This document shows, piece after piece, positions 1-11,147 of a DNA stretch of 64,000 nucleotides. The stretch comes from Solen grandis (lineage: Eukaryota > Mollusca > Bivalvia > Adapedonta > Solenidae). Both the position numbers and the translations under genes were made by a program. The DNA lies in NCBI GenBank assembly GCA_021229015.1, contig CM037777.1, positions 26,971,002 to 27,035,001 on the forward strand, in the 5' to 3' direction. Position 1 is the first letter of the stretch, and the number at the start of each line of letters is the position of its first letter. Under the pieces are notes generated by a model. The model made no database searches and was not told where the DNA came from. It saw nothing but the letters and a program-made list of their open reading frames with translations.

Positions 1-149
1 GATTAATTCATTCATCCACTTTAAAAAATGAATTATTGAGGAAAGACAAAGATCAAGTAGGAGACATCGGTACATCCTTTAGAAGAGACAAACATTAAAG
101 TGCAACGTGAACATGGGTATCTGCAAAAAAAACCCATAAGAATTCTTAC

Positions 150-304
150 TTTGATCCAGAAATGATACATAGACGGAGTCAACGGTAAAACCATTGTAGC
201 GTTGTGCAGTCAGCCTCTCTCTGATGACGCCCTTAACCTCTGACTTTTGGATAAACCACATGGTTGCACAGTCAATGTCGAAAGCAATGGTGACCTTTGG
301 ACTC
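150..304 (-). CDS. LU/SEA gene, exon D (end of SEA domain)
   Basis: Last exon visible of a minus-strand spliced gene; 155 nt. Acceptor is TATCTGCAG just above 304 and donor GTAAGAATT begins at 149. It enters in phase 2 (one base completes an Arg codon from exon C) and leaves in phase 1. The 51 full codons start SPKVTIAFDI, then a helix-like stretch around EVKGVIRERL, and end with the strand NGFTVDSVYVSFLDQ. This fits the third beta strand, second helix and last strand of a SEA domain, an extracellular module often placed near a membrane segment. The usual G-S-V-V-V autoproteolysis site is replaced by R-S-P-K-V. The gene continues left of base 1. Function is unknown. Confidence 0.72.
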
Positions 305-1157
305 CTGCAGATAAACAGACACTAACAATTATACCGGGAACCAAACATATCAAAATATGGATAAGCAGAAATCAGAGTTCTATCAGAAGATGATCCGAAA
401 ACTTTAAAAGTGTAATAGCGGTTTTGAAATATAAACACTCACTGTTATCGAATAAAGGTACCGGTAATTCATTCATCATTAAATTATAATCATGATCCTT
501 CAAATGCTTAAAAATACTTAAGTGCAGATGCAAGCATCTATTGGCAGGGGGTTAAAGGCTCTTCTGCTCAATTATTATAAAATTCCCACGATCACTTTCC
601 ACACTCGATGCGAAACTTGATGTTGATAATATCTACTTTTTGCCGTCAGATGCATGGATATGTTTATTAATGGTAGTATCAAAAAAAAAAAAAAAATGAT
701 TTTTAAGAAGAGACATTGTAGCATAATTATATTTAATATGTGTGCATTTGACTTTATATCATTATGCAAAGTGTTTATCTTTTTATTTACATAATGTTTT
801 TTGTTGTTGTTGTTGTTTTATTTTTGAAGTTGTTGTTTTGTTAGTATGCTTTCCTATGTGTAGACGTGTAACATTGCATCATGCATTTAATTGCATTTAT
901 AACCATTGATGATTTATATTTTTTCTCATATTGTTTTTGTGTTTGTTTTTATTTCCTCTGTCAGTCTTAACAACCTTTGCTGAAATGACACTAAAAAAGT
1001 TCATATCTGAGAAGAGAAAATATATAAGAATAAATAAATAAATAAAAAAAAAAAAGAAAAAAAGAACAAAGAGCGGCAACAGCATTATGAAGTAAACATA
1101 ATTTTACGATGTCATTTCAAAGAGATGCATTCATTTTTGGTCGTTCATTAATTTTAC
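305..1157 (-). other. intron between SEA exons C and D
   Basis: 853-bp intron in the minus-strand gene, donor GTAAAATTA and acceptor CTGCAG. It holds a TTAA-family MITE fragment (463 to about 600) and A/T-rich low-complexity sequence. No exon was seen inside. Confidence 0.6.
463..600 (+). mobile_element. MITE family D, truncated copy
   Basis: Starts GGTAATTCATTCATCATTAA and matches the 5' two-thirds of the better copies at 6805 and 30076, including the CTTCAAATGCTTAAAAA and GCAAGCATCTATTG blocks. The right terminal repeat is missing. Confidence 0.75.
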
Positions 1158-1216
1158 CTTAGGTCCAAGAACGTGACAGTATACGCTCCAAGTTGTCTTT
1201 TCAAATGATTCTTCGC
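1158..1216 (-). CDS. LU/SEA gene, exon C (middle of SEA domain)
   Basis: 59-nt minus-strand exon, too short for ORF calling, recognised from its splice sites and frame. Acceptor is CCTTCAATTTCAG just above 1216; donor is GTAAAAT from 1157. It joins exon B in phase 0 and leaves in phase 2. It encodes AKNHLKRQLGAYTVTFLDL plus two bases of an Arg codon. This matches the first-helix end and second strand of a SEA domain. Splicing B-C-D gives one continuous frame of about 110 residues, the normal SEA length, which is strong support for so short an exon. Confidence 0.7.
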
Positions 1217-1461
1217 CTGAAATTGAAGGGAAAATGTCTATAAACAAAAGGCTTGTCTTTCAAAGGAAATCATAACAAGGAAACGAAAAGTATCATTTTT
1301 CCTTATAAATACTAAAAAGCTGAACAAAACAACCACGTATGACGCATCTAACGCTATAAATGTATGTCCATATTTCATGTTTGGTTTTAGATCATTCCAC
1401 TGAAATAGCAATATAATATTTTCGAAATAAACTTCAGTTGAACCTGTTGAAGGGATCACCT

Positions 1462-1610
1462 GTATTATGCGACCAACGCGTATTTAGCGGTCAGTTTAAA
1501 TATTACCAAGCTTGCATTTTGTTATATGTTTGACCTTCATTTACCGACCACCTCTGTTATACTCTTGTTCCCTTGACTGACCGCTTAGGACAGGGTTGAC
1601 TGTATATATA
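1462..1610 (+). mobile_element. MITE family F copy that seeds the 89-bp array
   Basis: Shares ACCTGTATTA, TTAGCGGTCAGTT, ATTTTGTTATATGTT and the end GCTTAGGACAGGGTTGACT with copies at 12640-12782 and 20441-20628. Its right end becomes the first unit of the tandem array. Confidence 0.65.
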
Positions 1611-2327
1611 CATCACCTGTGTCAGACAATTCTCAATTATCTTTGCTATACTCTTGTTCCCTTGACTGGCCGCTTAGGACAGGGTTGACTGTATATATAC
1701 GTCACCTGTGTCAGACAATTCTCAATTATCTTTGCTATACTCTTGTTCCCTTGACTGGCCGCTTAGGACAGGGTTGACTGTATATATACGTCACCTGTGT
1801 CAGACAATTCTCAATTATCTTTGCTATACTCTTGTTCCCTTGACTGGCCTCTGAGGACAGGGTTGACTGTATATATACGTCACCTGTGTCAGACAATTCT
1901 CAATTATCTTTGCTATACTCAGGGTTGACTGTATATATCGTCACCTGTGTCAGACAATTCTCAATTATCTTTGCTATACTCTTGTTCCCTTGACTGGCCT
2001 CTGAGGACAGGGTTGATGTATATATACGTCACCTGTGTCAGACAATTCTCAATTATCTTTGCTATACTCTTGTTCCCTTGACTGACCGCTTAGGACAGGG
2101 TTGACTGTATATATACGTCACCTGTGTCAGACAATTCTCAATTATCTTTGTTATACTCTTGTTCCCTTGACTGACCGCTTAGGACAGGATTGACTGTATA
2201 TATACGTCACCTGTGTCAGACAATTCTCAATTATCTTTGTTATACTCTTGTTCCCTTGACTGACCGCTTAGGACAGGGTTGACTGTATATATACGTCACC
2301 TGTGTCAGACAATCCTCAATTATCTTT
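1556..2327 (+). repeat. 89-bp tandem array, nine units
   Basis: Units begin GTTATACTCTTGTTCCC or GCTATACTCTTGTTCCC and run through ACTGTATATATACGTCACC to CAATTATCTTT. The measured spacing of the first two is 89 bp. One unit near 1912 carries an internal deletion of about 28 bp. Units differ by few bases, so amplification is recent. Confidence 0.9.
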
Positions 2328-3007
2328 TCTTTTTTTTTCTACCAAACATTGTATACTTGTGAAAAATGGCATTTAAATTAATAAAATTAAATGAAAGCAT
2401 TAGTGCTCAGTTTCGTTGCAACTGCATATAAATCATTGGGCAACTGAGTCTTTGTTGAAACTGGACGTAAAGTCCTATACATATATGAAGAAATATGAAA
2501 AATGTGTTTCAGTTGTTGGTCAAAACGCTCCAAGTGGAAATTTCACAGCGTTACTATGGAGACTCACGTGACTCAAATTCACTTATTTAAAGACGTTAGA
2601 TAAGATACGTCATGATTTTTCAAGATCTTTTTACGATTCTTAAAAAAAAGTCACAAACCGACTGAAAGCATGGTCTCAAAAATACTACCGACATACACAG
2701 AATTAATCAATCAGGTATATCGATTATTGTGACACCGTAACTATGTAATAATGGGTTTATAACAATTCATCAAGTTCTAATTTTAAGGTTTGACATGACT
2801 TGAACATTTAATCCGCGTTTAATAATTTACTAAAATATTCAAATAATTGCAGCATGATAACCCAGTTCTTTCTGCGCTATACGCATATACGTGTTAAATT
2901 CAAGATTCCAGACAAAATCACATGGAAACGATAAAAATAAAGGAGGGAAAGAAATAGGAATTATTCGAAAGGAAAAATAGAAAACATAAAACAAACGTAT
3001 ACTATGG

Positions 3008-3466
3008 TGGCATATTTCTGCCAGCCACTTATCCACTTAGCTATATCGAAACTTTTCTGAAAATTTGTCACATATTCAGTTATTATCTGGCAAGTAGAAA
3101 ACTTTCGTGTTATCCTCCTAGGTATCTTAACAGAACAAAAATGCCTGTTAGTGCCCACTACTGCCAGCCATATATTCACTTAAGATGACAGGATATCTCG
3201 CCTTTTTTCAAGTTAGTCAGTTAAATTATGTGGATAACAAGCATTTTTTCACATAATTATCTGGGAAAAAAAGCATGATATCCAGTTAATTTAAGTGAAT
3301 ATGTGATTGGCAGTAGTGGGCACTAACAGACAGTTTAGTCCTGTTAAGATACCTAAGTGGATAACTTGAAAATTTTCTACTTGCCAGATACTAACTGAAT
3401 ATGTGACAATTTTTCAGAAAAGTTTTGACATAGCTAAGTGGATAAGTGGCTGGCAGAAATATGCCA
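3008..3466. mobile_element. Foldback/MITE-like palindrome, 459 bp
   Basis: TGGCATATTTCTGCCAGCCA at the left returns as its reverse complement at the right end. Internal blocks (CACTTATCCACTTAGCTAT, CTTGCCAG, AGTGCCCACTACTGCCA) also pair, so arms of about 190 bp flank a short centre that is itself partly palindromic. No transposase frame. Probably a non-autonomous foldback DNA transposon. Confidence 0.8.
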
Positions 3467-3510
3467 TACAAACGGAATAAAAGTTATATATATCAAGTTA
3501 AAAATAATAC

Positions 3511-3629
3511 CTCAACGGCTAAATTATACGTGAACGTCTTATACACAGATGATGTTGGATCCTGTAAATCTGACGTCATTTCCGTATTTAACGTCACGAG
3601 CACATGAACGCGGAACTCCTTCAGCGTGT
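3511..3629 (-). CDS. LU/SEA gene, exon B (start of SEA domain)
   Basis: 119-nt minus-strand exon. Acceptor CATATTTTCAG ends at 3630 and donor GTATTATTTTT starts at 3510. It enters in phase 1 (previous exon gives one base) and leaves in phase 0. The 39 codons include EFRVHVLVTLNTEMTSDL and then SSVYKTFTYNLAVE. This is the classic start of a SEA domain: a first strand with alternating hydrophobic residues, then a helix after an S-x-x-Y. The other two frames contain stops, while this frame joins exons A and C without a break. SEA domains are extracellular and often lie next to O-glycosylated or membrane-proximal regions. Confidence 0.75.
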
Positions 3630-3974
3630 CTGAAAATATGAAAAAAATCATAATTTAATATTTTCATACATTGTACTTTCGAGTTGCAATGATTAATTGG
3701 TGTCAAATAATATTTGTAATTACATCATTGCTTGTCAGGTAAGGGTTTTAATTACATAAGACCTGTCATGTGATATGTAACTGATTAATTAATAAAGTAA
3801 TAAAAGAAAAAAAATATTGTAACAAAAAGTTACAATGAAATATACGCTTTATCGCAATGAATCCGTATTTCCACACTTTAAAAGAACACGCATATATATT
3901 TTTTTTCGCTTGCTCGAGTCCAAAAAGAAATATTTTCGTTATACATATTTCTACTTTTCTAAACTTAGACATAC

Positions 3975-4158
3975 TCATAAAGTTTAAGCTGTTCGACATA
4001 TGGCCTTCGGAACAGAAGTAACACGAGGTCAAAGTTCGACTACTCTTGCACTCCAGTATGTTGTTCTTCTCGTGACCTAGACACGTGTTGTAGTCGATAC
4101 AGCCTCCCCACACACCCAGGTGACCCGAGTTATAATCCATCTGAGTATAGCAAACCGA
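3975..4158 (-). CDS. LU/SEA gene, exon A (C-terminal half of an LU/Ly6-like domain)
   Basis: 184-nt minus-strand exon. Acceptor is CTCTATTTCCAG at 4159; the chosen donor is GTATGT at 3974, which leaves phase 1 and matches exon B. It starts in phase 0. Of 61 codons, cysteines sit at 3, 20, 26, 37, 46 and 49, with VCYTQMD at the start, GVWGGCIDYNTC in the middle and CYFCSEGHMSN near the end. The spacing resembles the later half of Ly6/uPAR three-finger domains (C-F/Y-T, then G-C, then a C-C...C-N ending), but the final cysteine pair seems replaced by serines. The earlier half must lie in an upstream exon I could not find. Other cysteine-rich folds are possible. Confidence 0.6.
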
Positions 4159-4584
4159 CTGGAAATAGAGAAAATTCCATATTAAGATAATCGCCTCAAG
4201 TAGGAAACCGACAAAATTACATTCAGCTACGCATGTATAATTTTCATGGGGGAAAATGTTCGTGGATTTCTGGGATTATACCTTATGAAAACTTTTCGTA
4301 GTTTCTTAAGCATTAATCCACGAACCAGAAATCACCCACAAATTACCGTTTCGACTGTGCTGAATAATAGGTTAAATTGTTGGAAATATTCCTAGAGATG
4401 TAAAGCTCATTTAGAAAACATGCTTTAGTTAGTATGTTCACTCTACTTATGGCGTTTATCGCATAGCGCTGCGGTTTGATCAGAGAAAGCATATATTTAT
4501 GGTCCAGTACTTCTTAATAATCATAGACAAGTTCAAACTAAGTGTACAGACACATACAATAAATAATAGAAACTAGAACTATCA

Positions 4585-5515
4585 CTGAAGGTGATTCATA
4601 CCCCCACCCCCATCTTTGACACAGGATGTATTCACATGACACATAAAACGAATGTTCACACATAGGATTTGGGCATATAAGCATACCCCAAAAAAATATT
4701 ATCACTAAAGGTGATCAATACCCACACCGGAAGTCTGTCATATGTAGGAATACAGTTTCAAAAGTTTGCGTGAGTGAAAGACTACATGTATGTAAGGTTT
4801 AAAGTTAGTGTGAGCAATGGTTCAAAAGTTTTGGACAATGCTAAAAAGTTTTGACAGACAGACAGATAGACAGAGAGACACACATACAGACACACAGAAG
4901 AAAACAATTTGCCCCCAAGATCTGTAGCTGAGGAGAATAAAAATGCAGTCTAATTATGGTTCACATCCATATTTATTGTTTGCAAAAACCTGTCTTTAAA
5001 ATTTTACATTGTGGTTTTCTTATGCACTGCACTTCCTCTCATCAAGATCAATCTACATATGAAGTTTCATCAACCTAGCTACTTTAGTATTGGAGTTATG
5101 CTCCGGACAAAATCAAAAGATTAAAAATGACAAAGGGCAATAACTCCTTTCAAAATACATGCAGAGTTATGGTTCTTATGCACTGCACTTCCTCTTATCA
5201 AGATCAATCTAATATGAAGTTTCATCAACCTAGCTACTTTAGTATTGGAGTTATGGTCCGGACAAAATCAAAATATTAAAAATGACAAAGGGCAATAACT
5301 CCTTTCAAAATACATGCAGAGTTATGGTTCTTTGCACTGCACTTCCTCTATCAGTCATCTACTATGAAGTTTCATCAACATAGGTACAGTAGTTTTGGAG
5401 AAATGCTCCGGACAAATATTTGTAGACCAACCGCCGGACCGACGGACCGACCGACCGACAGGGTGACTCCTATATACACCCCCCCCCCCCCCCCAAATTT
5501 CATTTGTGGGGGTAT
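4585..5515 (+). repeat. Composite repeat: duplicated blocks, three 154-bp units, C-rich end
   Basis: TATCACTGAAGGTGAT near 4579 recurs as TATCACTAAAGGTGAT near 4699. From about 5016 a unit of about 154 bp with GCACTGCACTTCCTC, TGAAGTTTCATCAACCTAGC and GGGCAATAACTCC occurs three times (third copy shorter). It ends in a GACCGACCGACCGACAGG run, a C16 tract (5479-5494) and GGGGGTATAATGAG. The arrangement looks like a non-autonomous repeat with internal tandem duplication; class unknown. Confidence 0.7.
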
Positions 5516-6804
5516 AATGAGTGAGAGACCTCCCGAAAGGACCCTCTACCACCGTCTGGATGAACCAGCAGTGAGTTTCTTGAAATAAATAAATAAATCA
5601 AAGGACCGAGAGTCCTAATGTTGCGTCAAGCATAAACTGGAACAGTAAAGAGGAAAGTGTGGCTTGTAATTTGGAACCGTTTAATTGATTCCCTCATTAA
5701 AATGGATCTTGTAGCTGTATCATTTTATTTGCCATATTCGTATTAAATTAACCAAGGACACATTACATGCCAGAGGTGTGTGAACTGCTGCACTTGTCAT
5801 AATCGCAGTTGCGTTGTAAACAACGCAACATAAAAACAACAAAAATCAACAACTGATCATACATGCAAACAAGAAATATCTTTAAAAAAGAAATTCGGTG
5901 TAAGGAAAAAAAAAGCAAAGATATAAAAGTTAAAGAAAGTAAAAGTGTTACAACATAATATCTTTAATATAATAATGTCTCAAGTTTTAAATTGTCTGTG
6001 GTTTTAAAATAATGCTAAATACGTATTTATCGCTACGTTTAGGAGATGTCATATACTAGCCAGTGAAAAAAGAAAGAAAAAAGATTAGAGGAAGATTAGC
6101 AGAAGCCACGGAGGCAGGTACTTTCCAAAGCTTATATTAGCTAACTTATACACTGCGAGTTTTGCGACTAAGAGGGACGAGTCAACTGCCAAGGTTAAGG
6201 GTCACAACTGCTTATTTTTTTCAACTGAGTGGTTTGAATTTTGCAACTGGTTTTTTTATTTATGTTTCAATAGGTAGATTAAATTGTTATTTGCCAACTG
6301 ACAATCATACAGAAAGGGCGCTTTTCCGAACTCTTCAGTTGTTAACCAAGATTCAATTAGTTCCAGAAATAGGTCAAAATTCATTTTATACAGCTTACGC
6401 CGAAAATTATAGATCCAAATACTTAAGTGTATTCACGTTCAAATGATCTACATTCGCCTATTTAGTTTATTAAGCATGTTTATTTGGTTTCACACTAATA
6501 TCAAAATTTAGTACAAGCAAATAATTAAAGCATCAGGTCAAATAATCTTTTGACTTAGTTATGTAGTAACGATCCATATATAATTTACAGATATAAATCT
6601 TTCATTTAACCATTTAACCGGTCTTGGGTTAATTCCTTTTTTTCTGATCGGGTGCCGTGGGATTGAACCGCGTCCGAGAAAGTATTATGTCTTTAAAATG
6701 ACGCTGGTATAGTTTTGCTCTCAAAATTTCCCGGGGTTAATCTACCAAAGGTGGGACAGTCCTTCTCTATACGCCACAAACACCCTTGGATGACCTATAC
6801 CTAA

Positions 6805-7001
6805 GGTAATTCATCCATCATTAAATTATAATCATGGTTATTCAAATGCTTCAAAAGACTTCAGTGCATATGCAAGCATCTACTGAGTTACATGCTATTT
6901 TGCTCTATGTCCATAAAGGCTCGAAATAACTATAAAATTTCCATGATCTGATCGCTTGATTAACCATGAGCACAATTCAATAATGGATGGTTTACTTTAA
7001 C
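6805..7001 (+). mobile_element. MITE family D, full copy
   Basis: About 197 bp with imperfect terminal inverted repeats of about 40 bp: GGTAATTCATCCATCATTAA at the left and its counterpart TAATGGATGGTTTACTTTAAC at the right. Flanks are CTAA and TTAA, consistent with a TTAA target. Confidence 0.8.
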
Positions 7002-8323
7002 TTAAATTACGGTTTGGATATATGGCGTTAAGAGGCCATTCATCCCGTCCAAACATTATACTCGTTCATTAATGTTTGTTAATGAGACGGGAAAAACGCT
7101 CTATATATTCATAGTGATTTAGGAAGAGTATTTTCGAATTCAGAAATGGTTCGTGGAACGTTCCCGTAATACTGGTAAATAATTCAGCTTACAAACAAGT
7201 TGATATTATTCGAAACATTATATCATGATAAATATGTCATAAATAGAACACTATATCAAATTCCTTTAATCACGATACATCGAGTACAGCATATTTTCCT
7301 AGGAAAGACGTATCACCTGAAATTAATAAAAAGTAACGCATTCTTCACATAACAGGCTCCAATTTCTATGTTATTTAAGAATTGAAATATTACTTAGCGC
7401 AAAGTTGAGGACAAATTTCTGTTTTAAACCACAGCATTAGGTGAAGTCACACACGTTTCAAAGCGAGTGCTAATCAGAGGGAATAATGGGTGAGAGTTTA
7501 TACATGCTATTGAATTGATATCATCTAACATTTATTTTAAATTTCAATTTGAATATCATACGTGATGTAAATGTTTGATCAAACCAGTAATTTGATGGAA
7601 ATCAAATAGCACACTCTATTTTATTTGATCTTTCGTAAATAAATCACACGCGCGAACACACAAACGCACACCTTTATATTAATATAAATAGCACAGAAAC
7701 CAGAGAGAGAGAGAAAGAGGAGAGAGCTAGTTAATTTTGTGGAAAGATGTTTCCAGTCGACGTTAAAAAAAGATTTATTAATAATTGTTGCATTAACAGC
7801 AGAAATCAATTTATTTGAATTGTACAGTGCTTATAAACATGAACAGCTTAAAACATGTGGACGTTCTGCTTGTTAAATAAATAAAAATCAATATTCTTAT
7901 GAACAAGAATTATGCAGGGTGGCTTAAATGTGCACGTGAGATTCCATTTTATTAACTGTCAAATAATGAAGCATGAGATCTCTCTCTTAATTTTGTAAAT
8001 GCTGAAAAGAAAACATTTCTCTCTTTACTTTTAGTAGCATATAATACATTTGTTTATTTCTCTAGTTATTGTTTTATACAGTTCGTTTTCGTTGTGTCAT
8101 TATATTTTGTGTGTGAGTGTGTGTGTTTATTTGTTTGTTTATTATTATTGTTGTTGTTGTTTTCGGCGTCTAACCTCACTTTGACGTTATTAGAGATGGT
8201 GCTTATTTTGACTTCCTAGGGTAAAATGCTTCACAACGTTATCCGTTACTTTAATTCTCATCAGAGTTGCATGACTTTCTTGTTATATCATATTTCCTAT
8301 TTCATTCTCCTTCTCTAGTATTT

Positions 8324-8606
8324 AGTCCGCCTTGGGGACCAGGAGGTTGTGGGTTCGATCCACAGCCGCGACATACCAAAGTTGTACGATATGTACTGGT
8401 AAAGCTCCCATGCTTGGCGCTCATCATATAAGGGTAGTTCCAGGACAGGTTGACCTGATGTCAGGATAATATGACTGGGTGTGGTATCATGCCACATGTG
8501 TACAGCGTGATACTGCAGTGTGGCAGCACTATATCAGTCTCAAGTAAACATAGTCTCCAAATGACTGAAATACTGTCGGTGGGACGTTAAATCCAACGAT
8601 CAAACT
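8324..8606 (+). mobile_element. SINE-1, full length with target duplication
   Basis: tRNA-like head with B-box GGGTTCGATCC, core with GCTTGGCGCTCA, GTGGTATCATGCCACATG and GATACTGCAGTGTGGCAGC, and tail ATGACTGAAATACTGTCGG then GGGACGTTAAA. The 10-bp direct repeat TCTAGTATTT flanks it (8314-8323 and 8607-8616), showing insertion by retrotransposition. Confidence 0.9.
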
Positions 8607-8649
8607 TCTAGTATTTCGTATGGTCAATATAGTACAGAACCCAGTTAGT

Positions 8650-8846
8650 GTCATGTTGAATGTCGTGTGTCGTTTTTATCGCACGACGCTCGACATTTAT
8701 TGCGATATTTCGTGATAATACGCGAAATTTGCGCGCTATAATGTCGTGTCGCATTGTCGTGTGTCGTCTAATATTGCCGTATGTTGTTTACAATTGTCGT
8801 GCGTCGTCTTTATGAAGCGTCACACGACATTCAACGTGGCCCTTAT
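8650..8846. mobile_element. Small MITE with GTCGTG-rich interior
   Basis: CATGTTGAATGTCGTGTG at the left pairs with CACACGACATTCAACGTG at the right. The interior repeats GTCGTG and CGCGAAAT-type words. About 200 bp, non-coding, one copy seen. Confidence 0.6.
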
Positions 8847-9284
8847 TGAATTCCGTAATACCGGGTTTAACCAACCTACAGTATTTTAGCCATAATGCAA
8901 ATATGAGATATGGCGTTGCCTAAATGCAGAATTATGCCATAGTCAAGTGGCATGACACTACATACAATTCATCATTGAAACCCATGGTAAATATTCCGTT
9001 ATCACTACTGTTATTAATTTATGATTAAGAAGCAAATCGTATTGATGACACTGGATCTACCAAACTTTCCGTTGCAGTTATTTCCCTTGATAAATGTGAC
9101 GTAACCGGTGCGGGCAGTATATGGGTTTACCACCTACTAACCAAACTGCCGGATTTACGGTTAAACTACCTGTTAGAATATCCTTAAAATCTATTCGTTT
9201 TACTTTCAATTCCATGAATATACTGCAAACCCTCTTGATTATATACCAATCTGGTCAGAATAAAAGCATTTATTCTTAAAAAGC

Positions 9285-9447
9285 TATTGGCACTTGTGAC
9301 TGCCTTTGCGACCAGTGTAGACCAAGATCAGCCTCATGTTCTACACTGATAGCTGTTCAGTCAGTACAATTTTCGGCAAGCAACCCCATTAACAACTAAT
9401 GGTACAGTCCAAAATGAAGAAAGGACAAATCCAATTCAGAAATTTAG
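9285..9447 (+). repeat. Repeat family J
   Basis: GCACTTGTGACTGCCTTTGC, GTAGACCAAGATCAGCCT and AAATCCAATTCAGAAATTTA recur at 30675-30870; a shorter relative is at 47583-47668. An open frame starting at 9399 lies mostly in it and is not considered a gene. Confidence 0.6.
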
Positions 9448-10477
9448 TATGGGTTCATTTTGCAGAGCCGATAACAGACACAGGGGAACGCTTTAGTAGT
9501 GATTGCAATTATACAATGGAATGTATGCTAAAAGGACGCAAACATTTGCGATTTGTAAATGTTTCTGCTAAGAACTCTCAATGAAATGGATCAATTACTT
9601 TTATCTAAATTACACAATCTCGGATATTGTTTATTCGATACAGAGAAAATATTGCAATTTGTTTCAACGAGTTTTACAAATGTCTGTTAGTGATATTGGA
9701 ATTGATTTAATACCGGAAAAATCAACAAGAGAATAACTGTTAATTTGTTTGATACTATGTAGTCTATGAATAAAGTTGAGTTAGCCTATTTACAACCTTG
9801 ACGAAAGGTAGAAAAATACTGGGCCATTGCAACATTACTTTCCCTTCTGTTAAAACCATGTTATGAAAAATCGTCAGATCATTGCCATTAAAAGTTCAAT
9901 CAGGATGAAATTAGTCTTAAACGGAAATGTTTTTTAGGGTTGTCTATTTATCTTAAAAATTAATGAGAAAAGAATATGCCTTTTTCTTTATAGTGATAAT
10001 AGTAATATAGTTAATATTGTAATATCTCGTATATGGACGATGTTATATTGCAACAAGATTGTCAATAAAAATACAGTTGTATTATATGATATTAAATTGC
10101 AATACGATTTTCAAATGCCATAATTTAAAAAAGGATAATAATTTAATTGATGCAAAAGCATCAGTAAATTAAACAAGTTTATGTATTTCTAAGTTGTGAA
10201 ATTTGAATAAAAATGTTGCATTATAATTATTGCAACATCTAGCTTAAGTATTGAATAATGACAATATTTCAAAATCATTTCTGAATACATGTATTTACCA
10301 GTATTATGTGTCCATTGAGAAAAAAATTTCAATCGAGAATTCGATCCCTGGTCATAACAAGGTCGTAAAATAACGGTGCCAGTATATGACTGTATTACCC
10401 TTGCAGTAATAATAATAAATACTAATAATAATAATAATAAATACAGAGGTTCCAGAGATGATGGGACTCGGTGTGGT

Positions 10478-10754
10478 TTATTTGTTTGTTTGTTTGTTGG
10501 GTTTAATGTCCTACCGACAGTATTTCAGTCATTTGGAGACGATGTCTACTTGAGACAGATATAGTGCTGCCACACTGCAGTATCACGCCGTAGACATGTG
10601 GCATGATACAATATCCAGTCACATTATCCTGACACCGAGCCAACCAGTCCTGCAACTACCCTTATATGCTGAGCGCCAAGCAAAGGAGCAATAACAATAC
10701 CATTTTTACGACTTTGGTATGTCGCGGCCGAGGATCGAACCCATGACATCTCAC
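10478..10754 (-). mobile_element. SINE-1 nested in an older SINE-1
   Basis: Reads on the minus strand with a (CAAA)n tail at the left and head B-box at about 10731. The 14-bp repeat GGACTCGGTGTGGT flanks it at 10464-10477 and 10755-10768. Those flanks are themselves core sequence of a plus-strand SINE-1 remnant (about 10445-10477 joined to 10755-10856). Confidence 0.9.
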
Positions 10755-11049
10755 GGACTCGGTGTGGTATTATGTCAAATGTATACGGCGTGTCACTGCA
10801 GAGTGGCAGCACCGAATCTGTCATTAATAGACAGTTTCCAAATGACTTAATTAAATACCTACAAATATCAATTATATTTATTTGAACATATGGAAGCAAA
10901 TCTAAAACAACAAGCTTTCATTATTTAATTAATTTATTATTATTTCTTTTTTTTCATTTTATATACACATGTACTTAATATAGGTAAATTAATGATATTC
11001 TATATAACAAAAAATATATGTATCTTATATTGAAAAAAAAAGAGTGTAA

Positions 11050-11147
11050 AAATTGTGCCACGGCTGAGTCTCGAACCCACACCCTTTTCGACGTTGTTTA
11101 AATGGCGAACAGCTTAACTATTTTATCCGCTGCACCAATGGGCCAAA
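11050..11147 (-). mobile_element. tRNA-like SINE head fragment
   Basis: On the minus strand it reads TTGGTGCAGCGGAT (A-box-like), then GTGTGGGTTCGAGACTCAG (B-box). The region between the boxes is too long for a functional tRNA. Confidence 0.5.

Larger units (their letters stand above)
1217..3510 (-). other. intron between SEA exons B and C
   Basis: 2294-bp intron bounded by donor GTATTATTTT and acceptor AATTTCAG. It contains an 89-bp tandem array (1556-2327) and a 459-bp near-perfect palindrome (3008-3466). Open frames at 2839-3179 are palindrome sequence, not genes. Confidence 0.6.

Noticed and set aside
3766..4140. 124-residue minus frame taken as one intronless protein
   Set aside because: Only the first part is coding-like; a donor at 3974 and the in-frame SEA exon show it is a spliced exon with read-through into an intron.
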